Shown: positions 24,893-38,175 of the stretch, one piece after another
Layout of the letters: each line of letters begins with the position of its first letter
How positions within the stretch are numbered: the first letter of the stretch is position 1
Origin: Drosophila persimilis
Taxonomy: Eukaryota; Arthropoda; Insecta; Diptera; Drosophilidae
NCBI RefSeq assembly: GCF_003286085.1
Contig: NW_020825324.1
Coordinates: 1,550,001 to 1,614,000 of the forward strand
Reading direction: 5' to 3'
DNA length: 64,000 bases
Notes under the pieces: model-generated
Databases searched by the model: none
The model's input: only the letters and a program-made list of their open reading frames with translations
What the model was told of the DNA's origin: nothing
Position numbers and translations under genes: made by a program

Positions 24893-27800
24893 TATCTGTG
24901 TGACGACTAACGCGCTTCTAATAGACTGCATTCCATTGAGTTCGCTTCGCTGGGTTTTTGGCTGGCTGCTGCCGCCCTGACTCTGGGCTTCGGGCTTTCG
25001 GCCTTGGGTCCTCTGACCGTTTATAAATTATCAGGCAACAGCAACTGACTTTTGTATGGTCACTGCGTGTGCCTGCGGCAGCTGGGTGTGGCATGCCGCA
25101 ACTCCCAACCCCCTCCCCCACATGGTCCCCGTTTCCCGTTCCCCCTCCCTAGTTTTGGTCGCATTAAAACCGCAGCAGCTCATAAATGAAACCGCAAAGT
25201 CACTTTAAGTGCATGCCACATAAATTCCACACAACTTAGGGGACGGGACGCTGCACGCCAAAGCTTCTGCTACTGCTGCTGATTCTGCTTTGGAAAATGA
25301 GGGAAATCAATGGGAACAACGAAACTGTTGCCTACTTTTCTGGGCCCCCAGCAGCAGCCGCCCTCGCATCAGCGCGCAGCGTCATTCGCATTCCAAATAG
25401 TTTTGCTCTTTTGCAAATGTTATTCGAATTCTGTTATGTTTGGCTTTTTTTTTTGAATATAGCTAAAAACTTTAATTTCATTTGGCCGATTTCCATTCTC
25501 GCTTTTCCTCTTTCTCTGTGTCTTTCTCTCTAATGAAGTGCAAATTACACAAAGCCAAATTGCTTTAATAAAAATGCTAAACAAAAATGGCAGAAAAACA
25601 GAGCAACAGAGCCGCCATAGAAAGGGGTAAAAATTTAGGGGAAAAAAACACAACAAAACTTTCATGCATATTCCGGCTGATTTTTTTCTGCTCCACACCG
25701 TCCACCGCTCCGCGCCGCCCCGCGCCGCGCTTCATTGCTGCTCTTTTGTTACAACAAACTCAAACACATTTTCAGTTTGCTTTGAGGGTCCTCTGCCACC
25801 CAATGCCACCGCTTACTCTTTGTCGGCGTACCCTTGATCGAGGGCTATAGGGGTTTTGCTTTTGGTTTCCTTCGGAACCACAAGATCGGATAACTTTATG
25901 TTCTGATATGTATGTACATATATTAAAAAGCTATAGTAGGAACGATCGGTGTCTTCTGGAGCTTCGTTTTTGGATGCTAAAAACATTGCGAATACAATAA
26001 AATATAAGTAGTGGTGCCGTAAGGGTATCAAAGCATTTTCCATTCGAGGGGTAGCATTCTCTCTTGTGTTTTCCTGGGTGTGTGCGTATGCGTGCGTGTT
26101 TCGGTGGAATGCAAATTTTCCATGTGAGTTTACACTGACGTGCGTAAAAGTTATTGTTTCAAATTTTTGCACTTTCTATTGGAGTTCGGGATGAAAATCA
26201 TCTCCCGGAACCCATAAAAAACGAGTGAAAAACAGCAACGAGTAAAACCTAACCAGCCTGGAAACACCGCCATCAATTTGGAGCAGTTGGAACAAGGAAC
26301 ACCGAGCAGGGCACCAACAGAGCAAAAAAAAAACAAAAAGGTGGAATATTTTTTGAAAAATGGTTTTCAAACGCAAAGTGCATAAAACGATGCACGAAGT
26401 TTGGCGCTGCAAGGGCACAGAGCTGCGGACCCATTGAGTACCGTGTAATGTTTAGATCTAGATGGTTTCGAAGAGGAGTCTTCCATTCAAGATGATTTTT
26501 GTGGGCCTCTCATTTCGAAAATCAAGTTGGAACTTCTCTATGACCTCTGTAACATTTGCTTAGATATTTACTGTGGAATATCGAATGGCATCCTTCGAGC
26601 AATCAAACAGAAACCAAATGGCCGCAATGCTGTGTGCATACTGGGCTTCATTGATAGATCATTTCAAACGCCGACCGAAATGCTACAAACCAAATCATTT
26701 GAGCTGCATGTTTTGTGCCCTCCTCCGACGCACCCCCTGCACGCATCTGCCGCTCAACAACTAACAAAAAAGGACAGCCTCAAAGAGTGAAAAAAATTGA
26801 TAAATTCTAACACAAGGCCAGCAGCAAAAACTCTTTGAGGTGAGGCGTAAAAAATTGCCCAGCTTGTGAATGCATACTCATGTCCGTATGTACACATGTA
26901 TGATTGGGTGTATCTGTGTGTATCTGTGATGTGGATGTGAATAGTAAAACAAACGCAACATAGAACAACTCGTACAACTGAAACTGGTCTGGAAATTGCT
27001 GCCCTTTGTGCTCCAGTCACACAGTTAACCCATCGAAGCCCCCGCCTCCGTCCCGAAAAACACCCTCCCGCTTAGACAGGCTAAAACCAGAATCAGAAAA
27101 CGGAACCGGAACTGCCACGCAGCCAAAAAAAAAGAAGAATGGGAGAAGAGAAGAGGAAACATAGGCCAAAACAGATGCCAGGGCCAGGGCCAGGGACAGG
27201 GACAGGGAGAAACCAAAAAGTGCCCAAAATGCGAGCAATGGATGAAATGTTAAAGGAAACGCTCGCACAGCAAAGCAATGAAAATTGGATTTTATTACAG
27301 GAATTTTGATTGGTGCACTTGCACAATGCCAACGGTCCACAGGCCACCAGGCCACCAGGCCAACAGCCAAAAGCAGGTCTCAGAGAGTGCAGATTGGCTT
27401 GTTCCAGCACTTTTCTTTTTCTCTATCAATGGTTTAAGTGGCCATCCAGAGGAAAATAGGCCAAGCCGAAGAACTCCCCCGTTCGAGCACTTTCAATTTT
27501 AATTAGTCACCAACGGGCGGCACTTAATTAATGACGTAAAAAGCAACACCACGACTACAACTTGACGAGGCCCCGCCCCAAACTAAATGAATTATAATGC
27601 TTGGTCATAAATAATCATAAATATGAATCGAGGGCGCGCAGAGCCGTGCCGCGCCCGGCAAATAAACATGCATTAATATGCGGAGACAGGCGGAGAAATG
27701 CAACGTACGGGTACGAGTGTGGCACGAGTATAAAAAGCAGCAACAACTACACGATAATTAACGACACTTGCCACTCGCGCCGCTTCTGCAGGCAGAAAAA

Positions 27801-29213
27801 GTTTGATAAATGGCTCTAAAATGCTGGCACTGGGGATGGAATGGGAATGGGAATGGGAATCGGGCAAAAGGCACGGGGCATAAGACATCGGGCATAAGGG
27901 GAGCAGCTGCTGTCTGTCAGTTAAATTTAAAGTTCCGAGCTCTGAATTTGTGAGAGCATGCAGGCGATGTAAAGCCAGATGAGAAATGTTCTTATTTGCT
28001 TATTTCACATTTTTGGCAGAAATTCATAAAACAGGGCGGGAGGGCAGCAAAATGATTTTGGGGGCAACACCTCAAGCTGGAGCAAAACAGCAAGAGTTGC
28101 AGCACAGAAGGGCTGCTTGGCAGCACACAGGGGACCAGTAGGGGTATGATTGACTAGAGAACTGCCAGCCTTAAAAAGGCAAACTGCATCCAGTGAAACC
28201 TGAATCAATAGCAGCAACGGCAGTAGCAGTAGCAGCAGCAGCTTGGCATACAGCATCCCTCAAAACGGCTTCCGGTAGATGCAGACCGCTTTGCTTGAAT
28301 CTCCAACACCCCAACACCAACCATCAATTCCAAGTTCTTGTTTGACCAGCACCGACGAGAGAGAAAGAGCCGGGAGAGCGGGTAGTGGGTAGATTCAGTG
28401 GCAGACACATAGACAGACGAGTGCAGTGTTTAATTAATGTACGGATTTTGGGTTTCCTTTTGTGCAATCAGAGTGCAAATCAACTGTCAATAAGACACTG
28501 AACAGACGGATATACGATACAGCCACACACACACACACACAGAGTACAGAGTACAGCGCGCTGTTCATTTATCTATTTTTGGAAAGTTTTATTTGCACCA
28601 TTTTCATTTTTGCTGGTTCTTGATTTTCTGTTTTTGGGGTTGCCTGTAATTTTAAGCCATTGCCAAATTTGTTGGTAATTCGATCTACGCAAAGCAATTA
28701 CAATTGACAAACGTGGCCGGTTGCCAGCCAGTTGCCAGCTGCCAGCTGCATATGCTCTGCAGGACAACTTGTGTGGCAGTCGACAGTGCGTATACGCAAT
28801 ATTCGATTGGAAAATGATCATTTGATTGGATGGCAACTGGAAATACAATTATCGAAAGAATTTCATTCAGTAAATTTGGTGTAATTTTGCAACTATTTTC
28901 ACACAATTTCAATGAGCAATTTCAATGAGGAAAAGAGTAGAAAAAATATGTACATACATACGCCATAGACATTCTTGGATTTCTTAAGCGAACATTTGAA
29001 TCCTTTAGAAATATTATGCGCACCCTCAAGCAAGGTCCTACTACAATAGTATTTTGAGTTTCGTTTGTCCCTTCTCCGAAGTCCTTAAAATTGTCATTTG
29101 CTTTGTGAGATGACTTCACCGTTGGATTAAAATCTAAGGTTTGGAAACAAGAGCTAACTAACTAAGGACTAACATCGGAGAACTCATGGACTTTTTCCAT
29201 GCATTTTAGATGC

Positions 29214-29441
29214 CCATCTTGCGGAAAGCTTTCTCATACCCAAGTGATCATTCAAAATTGAAAAAATTGAGCCATGTGATTGCCTATGGCTTTCACAATG
29301 TCTCACACTTTCAATCTTCGATCGGCCAACACTATCGAACATTTTTAAAATTGTTTTGGGTGTAGAGACCTCAACAGGGCTTCCATAACGTTCGGCATCG
29401 TTTGTGCTTGTACGGCCACAATGGAACTCAGCAAACCACAT
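29214..29441 (-). mobile_element. Mariner transposase fragment (mellifera/cecropia-type), degenerate
   Basis: The - strand frame shows WFAEFHCGRTSTNDAER, PVEV.TPKTI and SHGSIFSILNDHLGMRKLSA, typical of the N-terminal DNA-binding half of mariner transposases. Between them the frame is shifted: LKV and DIVKAIG appear in the neighbouring frame, and a TGA interrupts it. Similarity stops abruptly after KLSARW, and I see neither the catalytic DDD half nor terminal inverted repeats. It is an old internal relic and cannot move. Confidence 0.8.
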
Positions 29442-29689
29442 TTTTTTACCACTGAGTTGAGGTGCACAGTTCTCGTAGTTTTTATTAAGGCTTAGCCTCG
29501 GTTTAAGTGAGCAAAAAAAGCTTAATTATCGCAGAGAAATTCACTTTTTGCCGATGCAATGTCAACCGCAAGCCAAAAGCAGACGCAGATTCTTCAAATT
29601 CTGACAGGAGTCATTTGACAGATGCCAGCTAACAGAAACAGGAAGTAGAATATTCTAAAAAGTCACGGAGTCATTACAACATCGATTCT

Positions 29690-29915
29690 GATTCTGATAA
29701 ACTTTCTTTCGCATCTCGTGGGAGAAATACCTATGCAAAATGTTCAATTCTGCCTTGCCTCTGTGCATTATAAAACGTCAGTTAGCCTTGTTATTTTTCT
29801 CTGTATGTCCCTATCTGGAAAATTTCTTTGAATGTGGACTCTTAATTGAAGCACTCTTGAAAGAGGGAGAATATGGAACCAGGCTTAAAGAATGAAAAGC
29901 TTAGCTCAATATCTT
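29690..29915 (+). repeat. Diverged copy A of the 35.65-35.89 kb segment
   Basis: Shares GAATGTGGACTC, GGAACCAGGCT and GTTAGCC, in the same order and spacing apart from one insertion, with 35650-35890. The match covers what in the other copy is the 3' part of an intron, the last exon and the 3' flank of a small gene. Here the splice acceptor and AATAAA are not preserved. It is best read as a remnant of a local duplication, lying just downstream of the mariner relic. Confidence 0.6.
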
Positions 29916-32900
29916 CTTTGTGTACGCGGGCAGGAATCGCTGCCCATTGAATGGGAGTGGACACTCGTTCTGTTTAAAGTGAAGACCCTGAACGGAACCA
30001 CTCTGGCGAAATAGAGCTGATCAGAAGAGCCGACCTGCAGAAAGGAGGGGCCCCCAGAGGCGTTTCAACTGGCAGTCTGGGTGTCGAGTCTCGCTTTCCA
30101 TGCAGCGTTTTGTAAATTCTTGTGGCCGTGAAGAGACGGGAATGAGGAACGAGGATGGAAATTGGGGTGTCATCATTTTAGGTTTCATTTTGTGCTTGTC
30201 TGTGACGGAAGGACATCGATAATTATCGTACAAAATGTGTCCTGGAGGGCCGAAGGCCGATGCCGACACGGCATCCGCAATGGGCCTGTGGCCAAAGCTC
30301 TTTTGATTTCTCTGTCTTGTCCTACCGCCTCCCCGCTGTCCCACTGTCCCACTGTCTCTCATTCCCCCTCTCTGTTCCTCTTGTGTGTGAAAAACAAGAA
30401 TATTTACAACACACACTTAGAAGCACACGCAGACGGACACGAGATCGAGTATACGTACGTGGGGGGGCTGGGGCTGCATACATGTGCATAAATTCATTGT
30501 CACGACGACAACGACGACGACAGCAGCATCAAATGAATGAATGAATGTGCCCCGTTCTGTTCTCCCTGCTGTTTGTGTCCTGTGCCTGTGCCTGTGCCGT
30601 GCCCCGTTTGTGGGGCAGGTCCTGTGTCTTGCGTCCTGGCCTCTAACATGTGTAGCCTGCTTTTAGGCTAAAAGCCCAGCACATCCTCCTCTGGACTCAA
30701 CCACTGGGCCTTCTTCTCTCTGGAGCTGGCATAAATCTTGGGGACTTTTGTTTGATCGAACGCAAAAATAATGGCGCTTTGTTGTCCTGCCCACGTCCTG
30801 AGTGCCTCTCTTCATCTCTTGTTCTCTCTGTCTCGGCTCTGTGCCGTGTCCTCTGTGTACTGTGTGTGTGTGCGCCTGCCTTCATAAATTTCAGCCAGAC
30901 CAAGAGAAATCAGCAGGAAAATTGACCTTTTAGCTCGCACTTCGTGCTCGGTCTGTAGTCCCCGCCTCGGATGCTGCTAATGATACAAAGCGACATACTA
31001 TCCCCACTCTGTATCTGTGTATCCGTGTATCTGTGTATCTCTATCTGTATGTATCTACCTCTGTTGCTGCTGTTTCGTCTGCTTTCTTGTGCGAATAAGC
31101 GCATGAAGTGTTCAAGAGCACAGATGATTGAATGACTAACCGTCTGCCTTCACCTAAGATTAGGGTATTTCAGATGCTAGGGCTGTCTGTCAGATGATGG
31201 AATTTCGGTGGTCTAATGAATCGTAGTGTATTCATCAAAAGAGCGAGAGGAAAACAGCTAATTCGACTTGATAAAGTCCATAAATTCTGGATTCGTCATG
31301 AAACCACATCGACACCAAACCAAATTGAATACCAAATCATATGATATCCCTCTTAAATCGATTCAGTAAAGTTCCGAGTGCCATCAATTATATTACAGCC
31401 GTTCCTTGTAGCCCAATATAAGTCCCCGTAGCAGGTCTCCTAGCAGGTTCTGCTCTGCCACTTAATTGCCAAAAGTTTGCTATTACTTCTCCTCTCTTTG
31501 CAGCCACCTCTCTGCCGCCTCTCCGCCACTTTATGCCCCCTTCCGTAGCTATATAACCCTTTGAAACGAGCGCTTTCTTACTTCCATTTTGAGTTTTGAT
31601 GGGTGCTGCAGACGCGACACTTTTTATGGCTCTCGCACATTAGGCATTCGTCATTAAAGTTTATATCTACCCCCAGGCGGCCACCCTCGTTTCCATCTCT
31701 CTCCATCTGTCACATACATACACACTTATGCGGAGACATATAGAAAATGAAAATGACAATGATGGCTGGAGCGTAATGACAACAATTAGGCTAAAAAATG
31801 TTTGCTCAAGCAATGGGAAGAGCTACAGCCAGAGTGGAGCTGTGGAACATCTTTTAAAATCTAAATACGAGCTTGTATCTGTGCGTATGCATCTGTTCTG
31901 TGAGTGTATGTGTGTGTCTCTGATGAAGCATGTCCAGCATGTTCTTTTCTTGTTTATGGGTCTTATTGTCTGTTTGTGTGTGCACTTTGAACAAATTCAA
32001 ATTGGAAAAATCCTCTTGCTGCACTTATCACACAGACACGCAGCAGAGGCAGAAAGCCTCCGGTCTGTGCCTTCCAGCTTCCAGCACGTAAGTCACAACC
32101 GGCATTCCCATAACCATATTGTACGTACAATCGACAGACTGGAGCTGGAGCTGTAGCTGGAGCTACTCCACCGATGGTGTCTCTGTCTCGCATCTTAATT
32201 GCTTCGGCCTTTTCTCTCTGTTCCATATGGCTCTGCACTAGGCCTCTCTCTGACTTTCGTCCAACAAATAGCAACAAGCTATATGAAATACATAAAATGC
32301 ATTTTTTTGACATTTTTATTACCTGTGCGATTTCTTGGCCCATAACTTGAGGCACAATGCCCAAACTGAAATCAATTGGCAAAAGTTAAATGCGGCCGAG
32401 AGCCCTTTAACACGCTTTCAATAAGGGAATGTCCGGAGCCGGCTCTGGAGCTTCGAGCTGGCCGGCTAATTGATTGTCAATGCCAAGGCTATCGAATATT
32501 GTTCAAGCTACCATTCGTTTATCGAATGAACAAAATGGTTTTCATTTGAGAAAGTGTATGGTATCTTTAATTTGTCAATTTTTTCAGAATGAATAGCTCT
32601 TTGGCAGATGGTATTGTTGCTTTGAATATTCATGAATGACTTGAACACCATCTTGACAGTTTGTGTTTTACATATCATTAAATGCGTTTAAAAAATACAT
32701 CTAACCACAATCGATCGGTCATTTAGCTTATTCTACCTAATGGTACTAACTTCTTTCTTCAGTCACAAAGCTATTTTACTCGCTTTTGGCTCGACTTCCG
32801 CGGCCTGCAGAGCTTCAGAACTCATTTACCAGCAAATGTAAAAAGTTTTAAGCAGAAATATTGCATCGAAAACAACAGAAGGGATGAAGACAGTCGAACA

Positions 32901-35267
32901 GAAAGTTGTCGAAAGGATGAGGGACTGATGGAATGAATGAATGGCAAATAGCTTTTGGGTCATCATCTCTGTCCGAGGCGAAGTGAAGGGGGGAATGAAG
33001 TGCAAATTAATCAACTATGAAATTAATTATCCCTTTGATGCGAAATGCCATCATTCTCCTGTCTCTCCTTGGCACAAATCAGCGATTGTTGATAGACCAA
33101 AGGGGTAGCCCATAGGGGCGCCACGATAGAGGTTGGTTTTGGCAGTGGCTGGGATTGCGATTGTGTGAGTAACGAACGCAATGACAAATTCTAATGTCTA
33201 ATGTCCAGCCGATTGGTGGGATATTTTGTGGTTGCGTTTCCTGTCAGCCGCACCCGATCCAGTCCTGTCCAACTGTCCATTGGCTGTCACTTCAGAGCAT
33301 CTCTGCCATTTGTTTCGCATTCGTTATGTTTGCCTTTTCCGTTTCCCCTCTGTCCCTCTATCTCTCTCTCATTTCATTGTTCCTGTTTTGTTATTTTTGC
33401 GGCTTGCTTAACACAATTAATTAGTTAATGTCCAATGCTTTGGTGTTAAATTTATTGCTATTTGTGCTCTTCCATTTGATGAGCATTGGCCGCAGCCTCA
33501 GCTGTTGTTCCGCAGCGTACTACAGGGAACTTTGGGAACTTTGCGCACTTAAGAACATATAGCCAGATATAAAAAGCGAATATTCAATAAACTGAATCAA
33601 AAGAATGCAGCATGAAATATTAATCAAACGTCCATAAGACATACAGACACCTTAATCAGTACAATCTTTATATTTTCACTTGTTTTCCACTACAATCTAC
33701 CGGTTGCACAGGTTTATAATGGGGAGTGAAAGAAAAGGCCGTTCGACACTGCGTATACGTAATATTGGACTAACACCATATAATTATATGATTGTTGGTG
33801 CAATTGTAACTGTGAGAAGTGTTTATTTTTGAAGAAATTCCACTGATTGACGCCAAATTATCGGCACGCTAAAAAATGTAAGCCCTCATTACGTAAACGC
33901 AATTAGCGAATGACAAGAAAGAATGGTTTATAGGCTGCCCTTTGGGCCTTTTTGATATTATTTGTACATGTCTCTTCCTTTGCTTCTTTTCTGCCCCATT
34001 CTCTTTTGAGGGGTATCAACTGGTTGGCAGCTTTCCCTCGCACCTAACCCATGCCCGCCAGTTGTTGTAATTGCTACTAATTACTGCCACAGCGATTGCC
34101 GATGGATGCCCATCTCTTGCTCACTCTGCCATCGGCATTGTGCTCGACTTATGCAAATTTGTCTGCTTCTCCCTATCCCTCTCTCTCTCTCGCTCTCTCT
34201 ATCTCTTTCTCTCTCTGTCTGTCTGTGTCTCTGGCACTTCCTTGCCCCTCTCACTGTGCCACTCTGAGGCGGCTCTTGTATATAATTTACATAAACATCT
34301 AATTGCTGGTTGCCATTGCTGCTGCTGTTGCTGCTGGCATCGATGTTGCCTTTGCTGTTTTTGGTGTTGCTTTTGCTGTAATCATGCTTAATTGTTTTCG
34401 CTGGAGCATTTCATGTTCAATGCTCATGATTGAAAGTTTGTGCTGTGGCGGTTTTCGCTGGCAGTAGACCGCCAACCGCTAAGCCCACACTTTCCGCAAT
34501 CGTACACCTCCACCTACACCCCTACACCCCTACCAGCAACCACGTACTCTGACAGGCCTCTGCCTCTCAGTTGCGGCCCTTGAAGTGCCTTTAAGTGCTT
34601 AATGACACGTTTGCATTACTCAATTTGAGTGGGTCTTCGAGTCGATGCGCAAAGTATTTCACGAATTCAATGAAGCCAACTGTCTCGAATTAGGGCCCAG
34701 CGAAGGGCTTTTGTATTTGTGCGTGGATGTGTGTATATGTGTGTGTGTCATCCTGTTGCAGCTTTTGTTGTCCCGTCGATAAGAGCGAATTATACGGAAT
34801 ACGGCATGGGGTGCTCGTACTCGCAGTACTTGGAGGGGCTGGCGCTGGCGCTGGCGCTGGCCATCAAAGGTGCATATCTCTTAGATACAATGCCTGACAA
34901 TTACTTTGGCATACAGACTGGAGGACTAGAGCAAACGTTCTCGGCTTGAATCAGCAAACCAGCAAATCAGTTAATTGAAATCAAGCGCAAGGGGCATTTC
35001 CCCTTCAATGCTTATAACATATGTATATTTAATAATTAAGCTTGAAGCTTGAAGGAAAAGGACTTGAGAGTAGAGTTCAAGGCAAGTACTATACAAAAGC
35101 AAAACGAAACGTCATGGCATTGTACTTGCTTGCAAGCAATGAGCATCAGTAGGCTAAGACTTGGAAGGGGCTCATGGGAATTTCATAAGTCTAAAAATTG
35201 TACACTCGAACACTCGAAATTGATATACTACTAAATTTAAAAAAAAACACACATATTTTTCGCCAGA
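29916..35267. other. Gene-free stretch
   Basis: No supported gene. Contains (CT)n at 34170-34230, a GCGCTG triple near 34850 and one copy of the TGCGTATACG motif at 33743-33766. Confidence 0.55.
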
Positions 35268-35386
35268 ATGTTGGAAGATAAGCTCCTCGTCTGCTCCACA
35301 GCCTTGTTTACGTACATGCATATCTATGGAATCGTAAAGTCGAGATCAGGGACTAATGCTGAGCCGGAAAAAAAAGAGAAGGACCA

Positions 35387-35429
<43 letters not shown>

Positions 35430-35679
35430 ATACAGCAAGTGCCCCAAAAGTACCCTCTGAAGGGGCCCCAGGAGATAGTCGAAGAACAGCCGCACGATCA
35501 GCTGGAAGGAGAGCAAATGAATCAACTATATTCAACTCTTCGCCAGAATTTGGTTCCAGTGGCAATTGGACTCACTGCTGTCTGTGTTCTTAAAACAATA
35601 ATCAAGTGAGTTTTCTCTATTAATAAGGACACTTGATCTTGATACTCTTACTGATACACACACCTTCTCTTTCAGCTAA
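35268..35679 (+). CDS. Small putative membrane protein with glutamine tract, 113 aa, unknown function
   Basis: The ATG at 35268 opens a 113-codon frame. Hydrophobic stretches lie at residues about 7-23 (LVCSTALFTYMHIYGIV) and 96-112 (LVPVAIGLTAVCVLKTI). Between them is a charged region with about 14 glutamines near residues 42-55, encoded by CAG. A likely 70-nt intron (35606-35675, donor GTGAGT, acceptor TTCTCTTTCAG, CTGAT branch-like site) interrupts the last codons; splicing changes the last residue from Lys to Asn, then TAA. Unspliced reading stops at TGA inside the donor, so either form gives nearly the same protein. AATAAA follows at 35736-35741. A single N-terminal segment plus C-terminal anchor is one reading; a signal anchor is another. 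No family recognised. Confidence 0.5.
35389..35428 (+). repeat. (CAG)n tract inside the small membrane-protein gene
   Basis: Almost pure CAG triplets in frame as glutamine. Length variation here would change protein length without shifting frame. Confidence 0.9.
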
Positions 35680-35890
35680 CTGTCCGCCTATGGAATGCTG
35701 AAAAATGGTATCTCGCCTCTGTCTGCTTTTGTCAAAATAAATCGTTAGTTAGCCCAGTTCTTCCTATTTCTCTATCTGCAAAATTGCTCTGAATGTGGAC
35801 TCAAAAACACATACTTTTCCACATTTGGAGCAATCTTGTGGGAGGGCGAATAGGGAACCAGGCTCAAAGAAAGAGAATGAGAGCTCCCCA
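35650..35890 (+). repeat. Copy B of a local duplicated segment (3' end of the small gene)
   Basis: Partner of 29690-29915. The homologous part runs from the intron through the AATAAA at 35736-35741 and about 150 bp beyond it. Because the match continues past the poly(A) site, the duplication was at DNA level and not by retroposition. Copy B has an extra AT-rich stretch of about 25 bp after GAATGTGGACTC. Confidence 0.6.
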
Positions 35891-37977
35891 GCGTTTTTGG
35901 TCTTTTATTTTCTTGCAGAAACAGGTTTGACATGTCACCGAAAGGAGTAGCTTTTGTTTTGTATTTTGTTGTAATATTCAAGCTTAATCAAAAGGTTTTC
36001 CATAATTCATTTCAGTAGTGTGCCTTTGGATAGCCTCTCATATTGAGAGTGTTTTCTGACACCTTTGATACCATCTCTGCAGATCAATGAATCAGTGAAC
36101 ACCAAATATAAGGGTTAGATATCTTCAAATATACCGATGGACACATACTACCTTCTCTGTGTTCTTGGCAGTGTTGGACTGTCAGTTCCAACCCGTACGC
36201 GCTGTAAGGTTGGTTGGCTGGCGAATGGTTAAACTTTGATTATTTACAAGTTGAAACAAATTAAAAATCGTCATGGCTCCAAACAATGGCCCACAAAAGG
36301 CTCATCTCCATAAATGCAAATATAATATGTGCCTGTCCACTGCAAGCCCATCTTATTGTCGTCTGGGTTACCTTCCATGCCACACAGCACAGAGGAGCAT
36401 GCGAGTACGAGTATTTGCATACCTCACTTTTTGCCATTTTCGTCAGCCTTTGACAGGTAGGAGAGGGGAAGGGGGACAGGTGGCAAATAGTGGCCATAGA
36501 TCAGTGCCAGATGCAGTCGCATTTGATATTTACCTTTTAATATTATTAATTTTATGATTAAAGCCAGCATCTGGGGAGAGCATTTCTCGTGTGCATCCTG
36601 GCAGCCATGCAGCCGTGCAGCCGTGCATCCTGCCATCCTTTGGCAAAACGAGCTGTCAGCCCATCTAGAAATACATATATACATATGCATAGATATGTAT
36701 GTATGTATATGCATACTCGTATATACTCGCAATGTATGAGTGAGTGTGCACCCTCCTCTGACATTAATGCACTGAAGCTGATGCCTGGCACTCGCAAATG
36801 AAGTTCTTGTGGATTGTGCAAAATGAAGTCCAAACTTGTGCGCTATTTTTGCCTTTGACAGCAGCTGCAGAGGCGGCTGCTGTTGCTCGTTGGCTGGAAT
36901 GCAATGAGGCATGATCTGGCCTCCTCCTCCGGCTGTCATGCAAAATACCTCTGCTTACACAAATAAAATCAAGAAATATGAGCGAACAAATGAAGCGAGC
37001 TGAATGAACATCCACATCCACATCCACGGCCCCAGCACCAGCCCCGTCACCAGCCATAGAGCAGAAAACAGAGGCAAGAGAAACAACAGCAGCAAAGTAA
37101 ATGAAAATGTCGGGGATCGGGGGATCGGGAACTAATGTCACAATCTTACATACCCAGTGGCTGCCTTCTGCCATCCCTTCGTTTAGGAGGACGCATTTGA
37201 CGCATTGTTCGACTGAGAAGGCATGCACGATCTATTTTTGTATATGCAACACAGCCTCCTCCGTGTTAGTCGCAAATTCAATTTGGATATGTGCATTACG
37301 CAAGTATCCAGCGCAGAGAAGAAGCTTTATTAACTTCCACAGCAACAAGTGACACGGCTCGAAACTCTCGGTAGTAATGGATCGATCAGTAACAAGTTCT
37401 CAAGGTCGCTGCGGTTCATCTCTATGATGATGGGTCTGTTAGGGTATCTAAGATCTCGGTCCCCGCAGCCATTTGTATACTCTTGTTACTATTGGTGCTG
37501 TGTCTGCTGTTGCTGTTGCAAGACTGCTAGCGGCCGACGCGTGTGGCCTGTAAAAAGGCTGCCATTTATAGTACTAGCGTCGGGTGGCCCAAAACTAACG
37601 TGGAAACAGAACAAAAGCTCCTGTCACCTCCGGCAAAAGCAGCAGCAGCAGCGGCTTCAGCGGGAAGCGGCTTGCTCTTCTCGGGCTTAAATTATCAAAA
37701 ATATTAAAGTTTTTACTTTATATTTTTCTGTTTCTCCTATATGTTAGGATTAGACTTATTACTAGACGGATTAAATGTACAACTGCGGACTAAGAAGCTA
37801 CTCCCAAAGACAGCATATCGGGAACAAAATTCAGGTCATTGACAGGGCTGTGACACTGAACAGGGTTGCATTCATATGTACGTATGAGCGTAGCCATATA
37901 TGAATGTATTGGCAGTTTGTTTAATATTTATGTATATTTTATATTTGATCGATACTTTCTCCCAATATCTGTACGAT

Positions 37978-38175
37978 TCATCCCAAAACTAACAACAATG
38001 TGATCGCCATCCCACATAAAATATTATTGTAGTACGCATCGAAAATAATGCTTAGCGCCTTTATCTTTGGCAGTGCTAAAGGATATGTTAGTCTGAAGGG
38101 AGTCCTTGTATTGGGAGATGTTTTCATCGAGTGTTGCACCCAAAAATCGCAGTAATTGTCGCTCAGTGACGCCAT
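37978..38175 (-). CDS. Candidate small tail-anchored protein, 65 aa
   Basis: Single open frame from ATG at 38175 to TGA at 37978-37980. It begins MASLSDNYCDFWVQHSMKTS and ends in a hydrophobic segment (NILCGMAITLLLVLG, residues 51-65), suggesting a C-terminal membrane anchor. Codon use is mixed and the start context (CACGATGG) acceptable. The 3' flank is AT-rich with AATATA-like poly(A) variants but no AATAAA. No intron seen and no family recognised. The C-terminal layout loosely resembles that of the gene at 35.3 kb, though I see no convincing alignment. A chance frame remains possible. Confidence 0.3.
   Translation of the reverse strand: MASLSDNYCDFWVQHSMKTSPNTRTPFRLTYPLALPKIKALSIIFDAYYNNILCGMAITLLLVLG

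Larger units (their letters stand above)
18399..29213. other. Gene-free stretch
   Basis: Simple repeats (CTG at 19140-19200, GCCGCCTGCT at 19457-19490, GTCCTGG at 23695-23755, (TG)24 and others) and one MITE-like unit at 22.7 kb. No supported gene. Confidence 0.55.

Noticed and set aside
26527..26790. 87-codon + strand frame, not low-complexity
   Set aside because: Opens only from a non-ATG codon, no acceptor of note upstream, no family resemblance.
31728..32156. 142-codon + strand frame
   Set aside because: Cys/Val-rich from TG runs; no domain or splice context.
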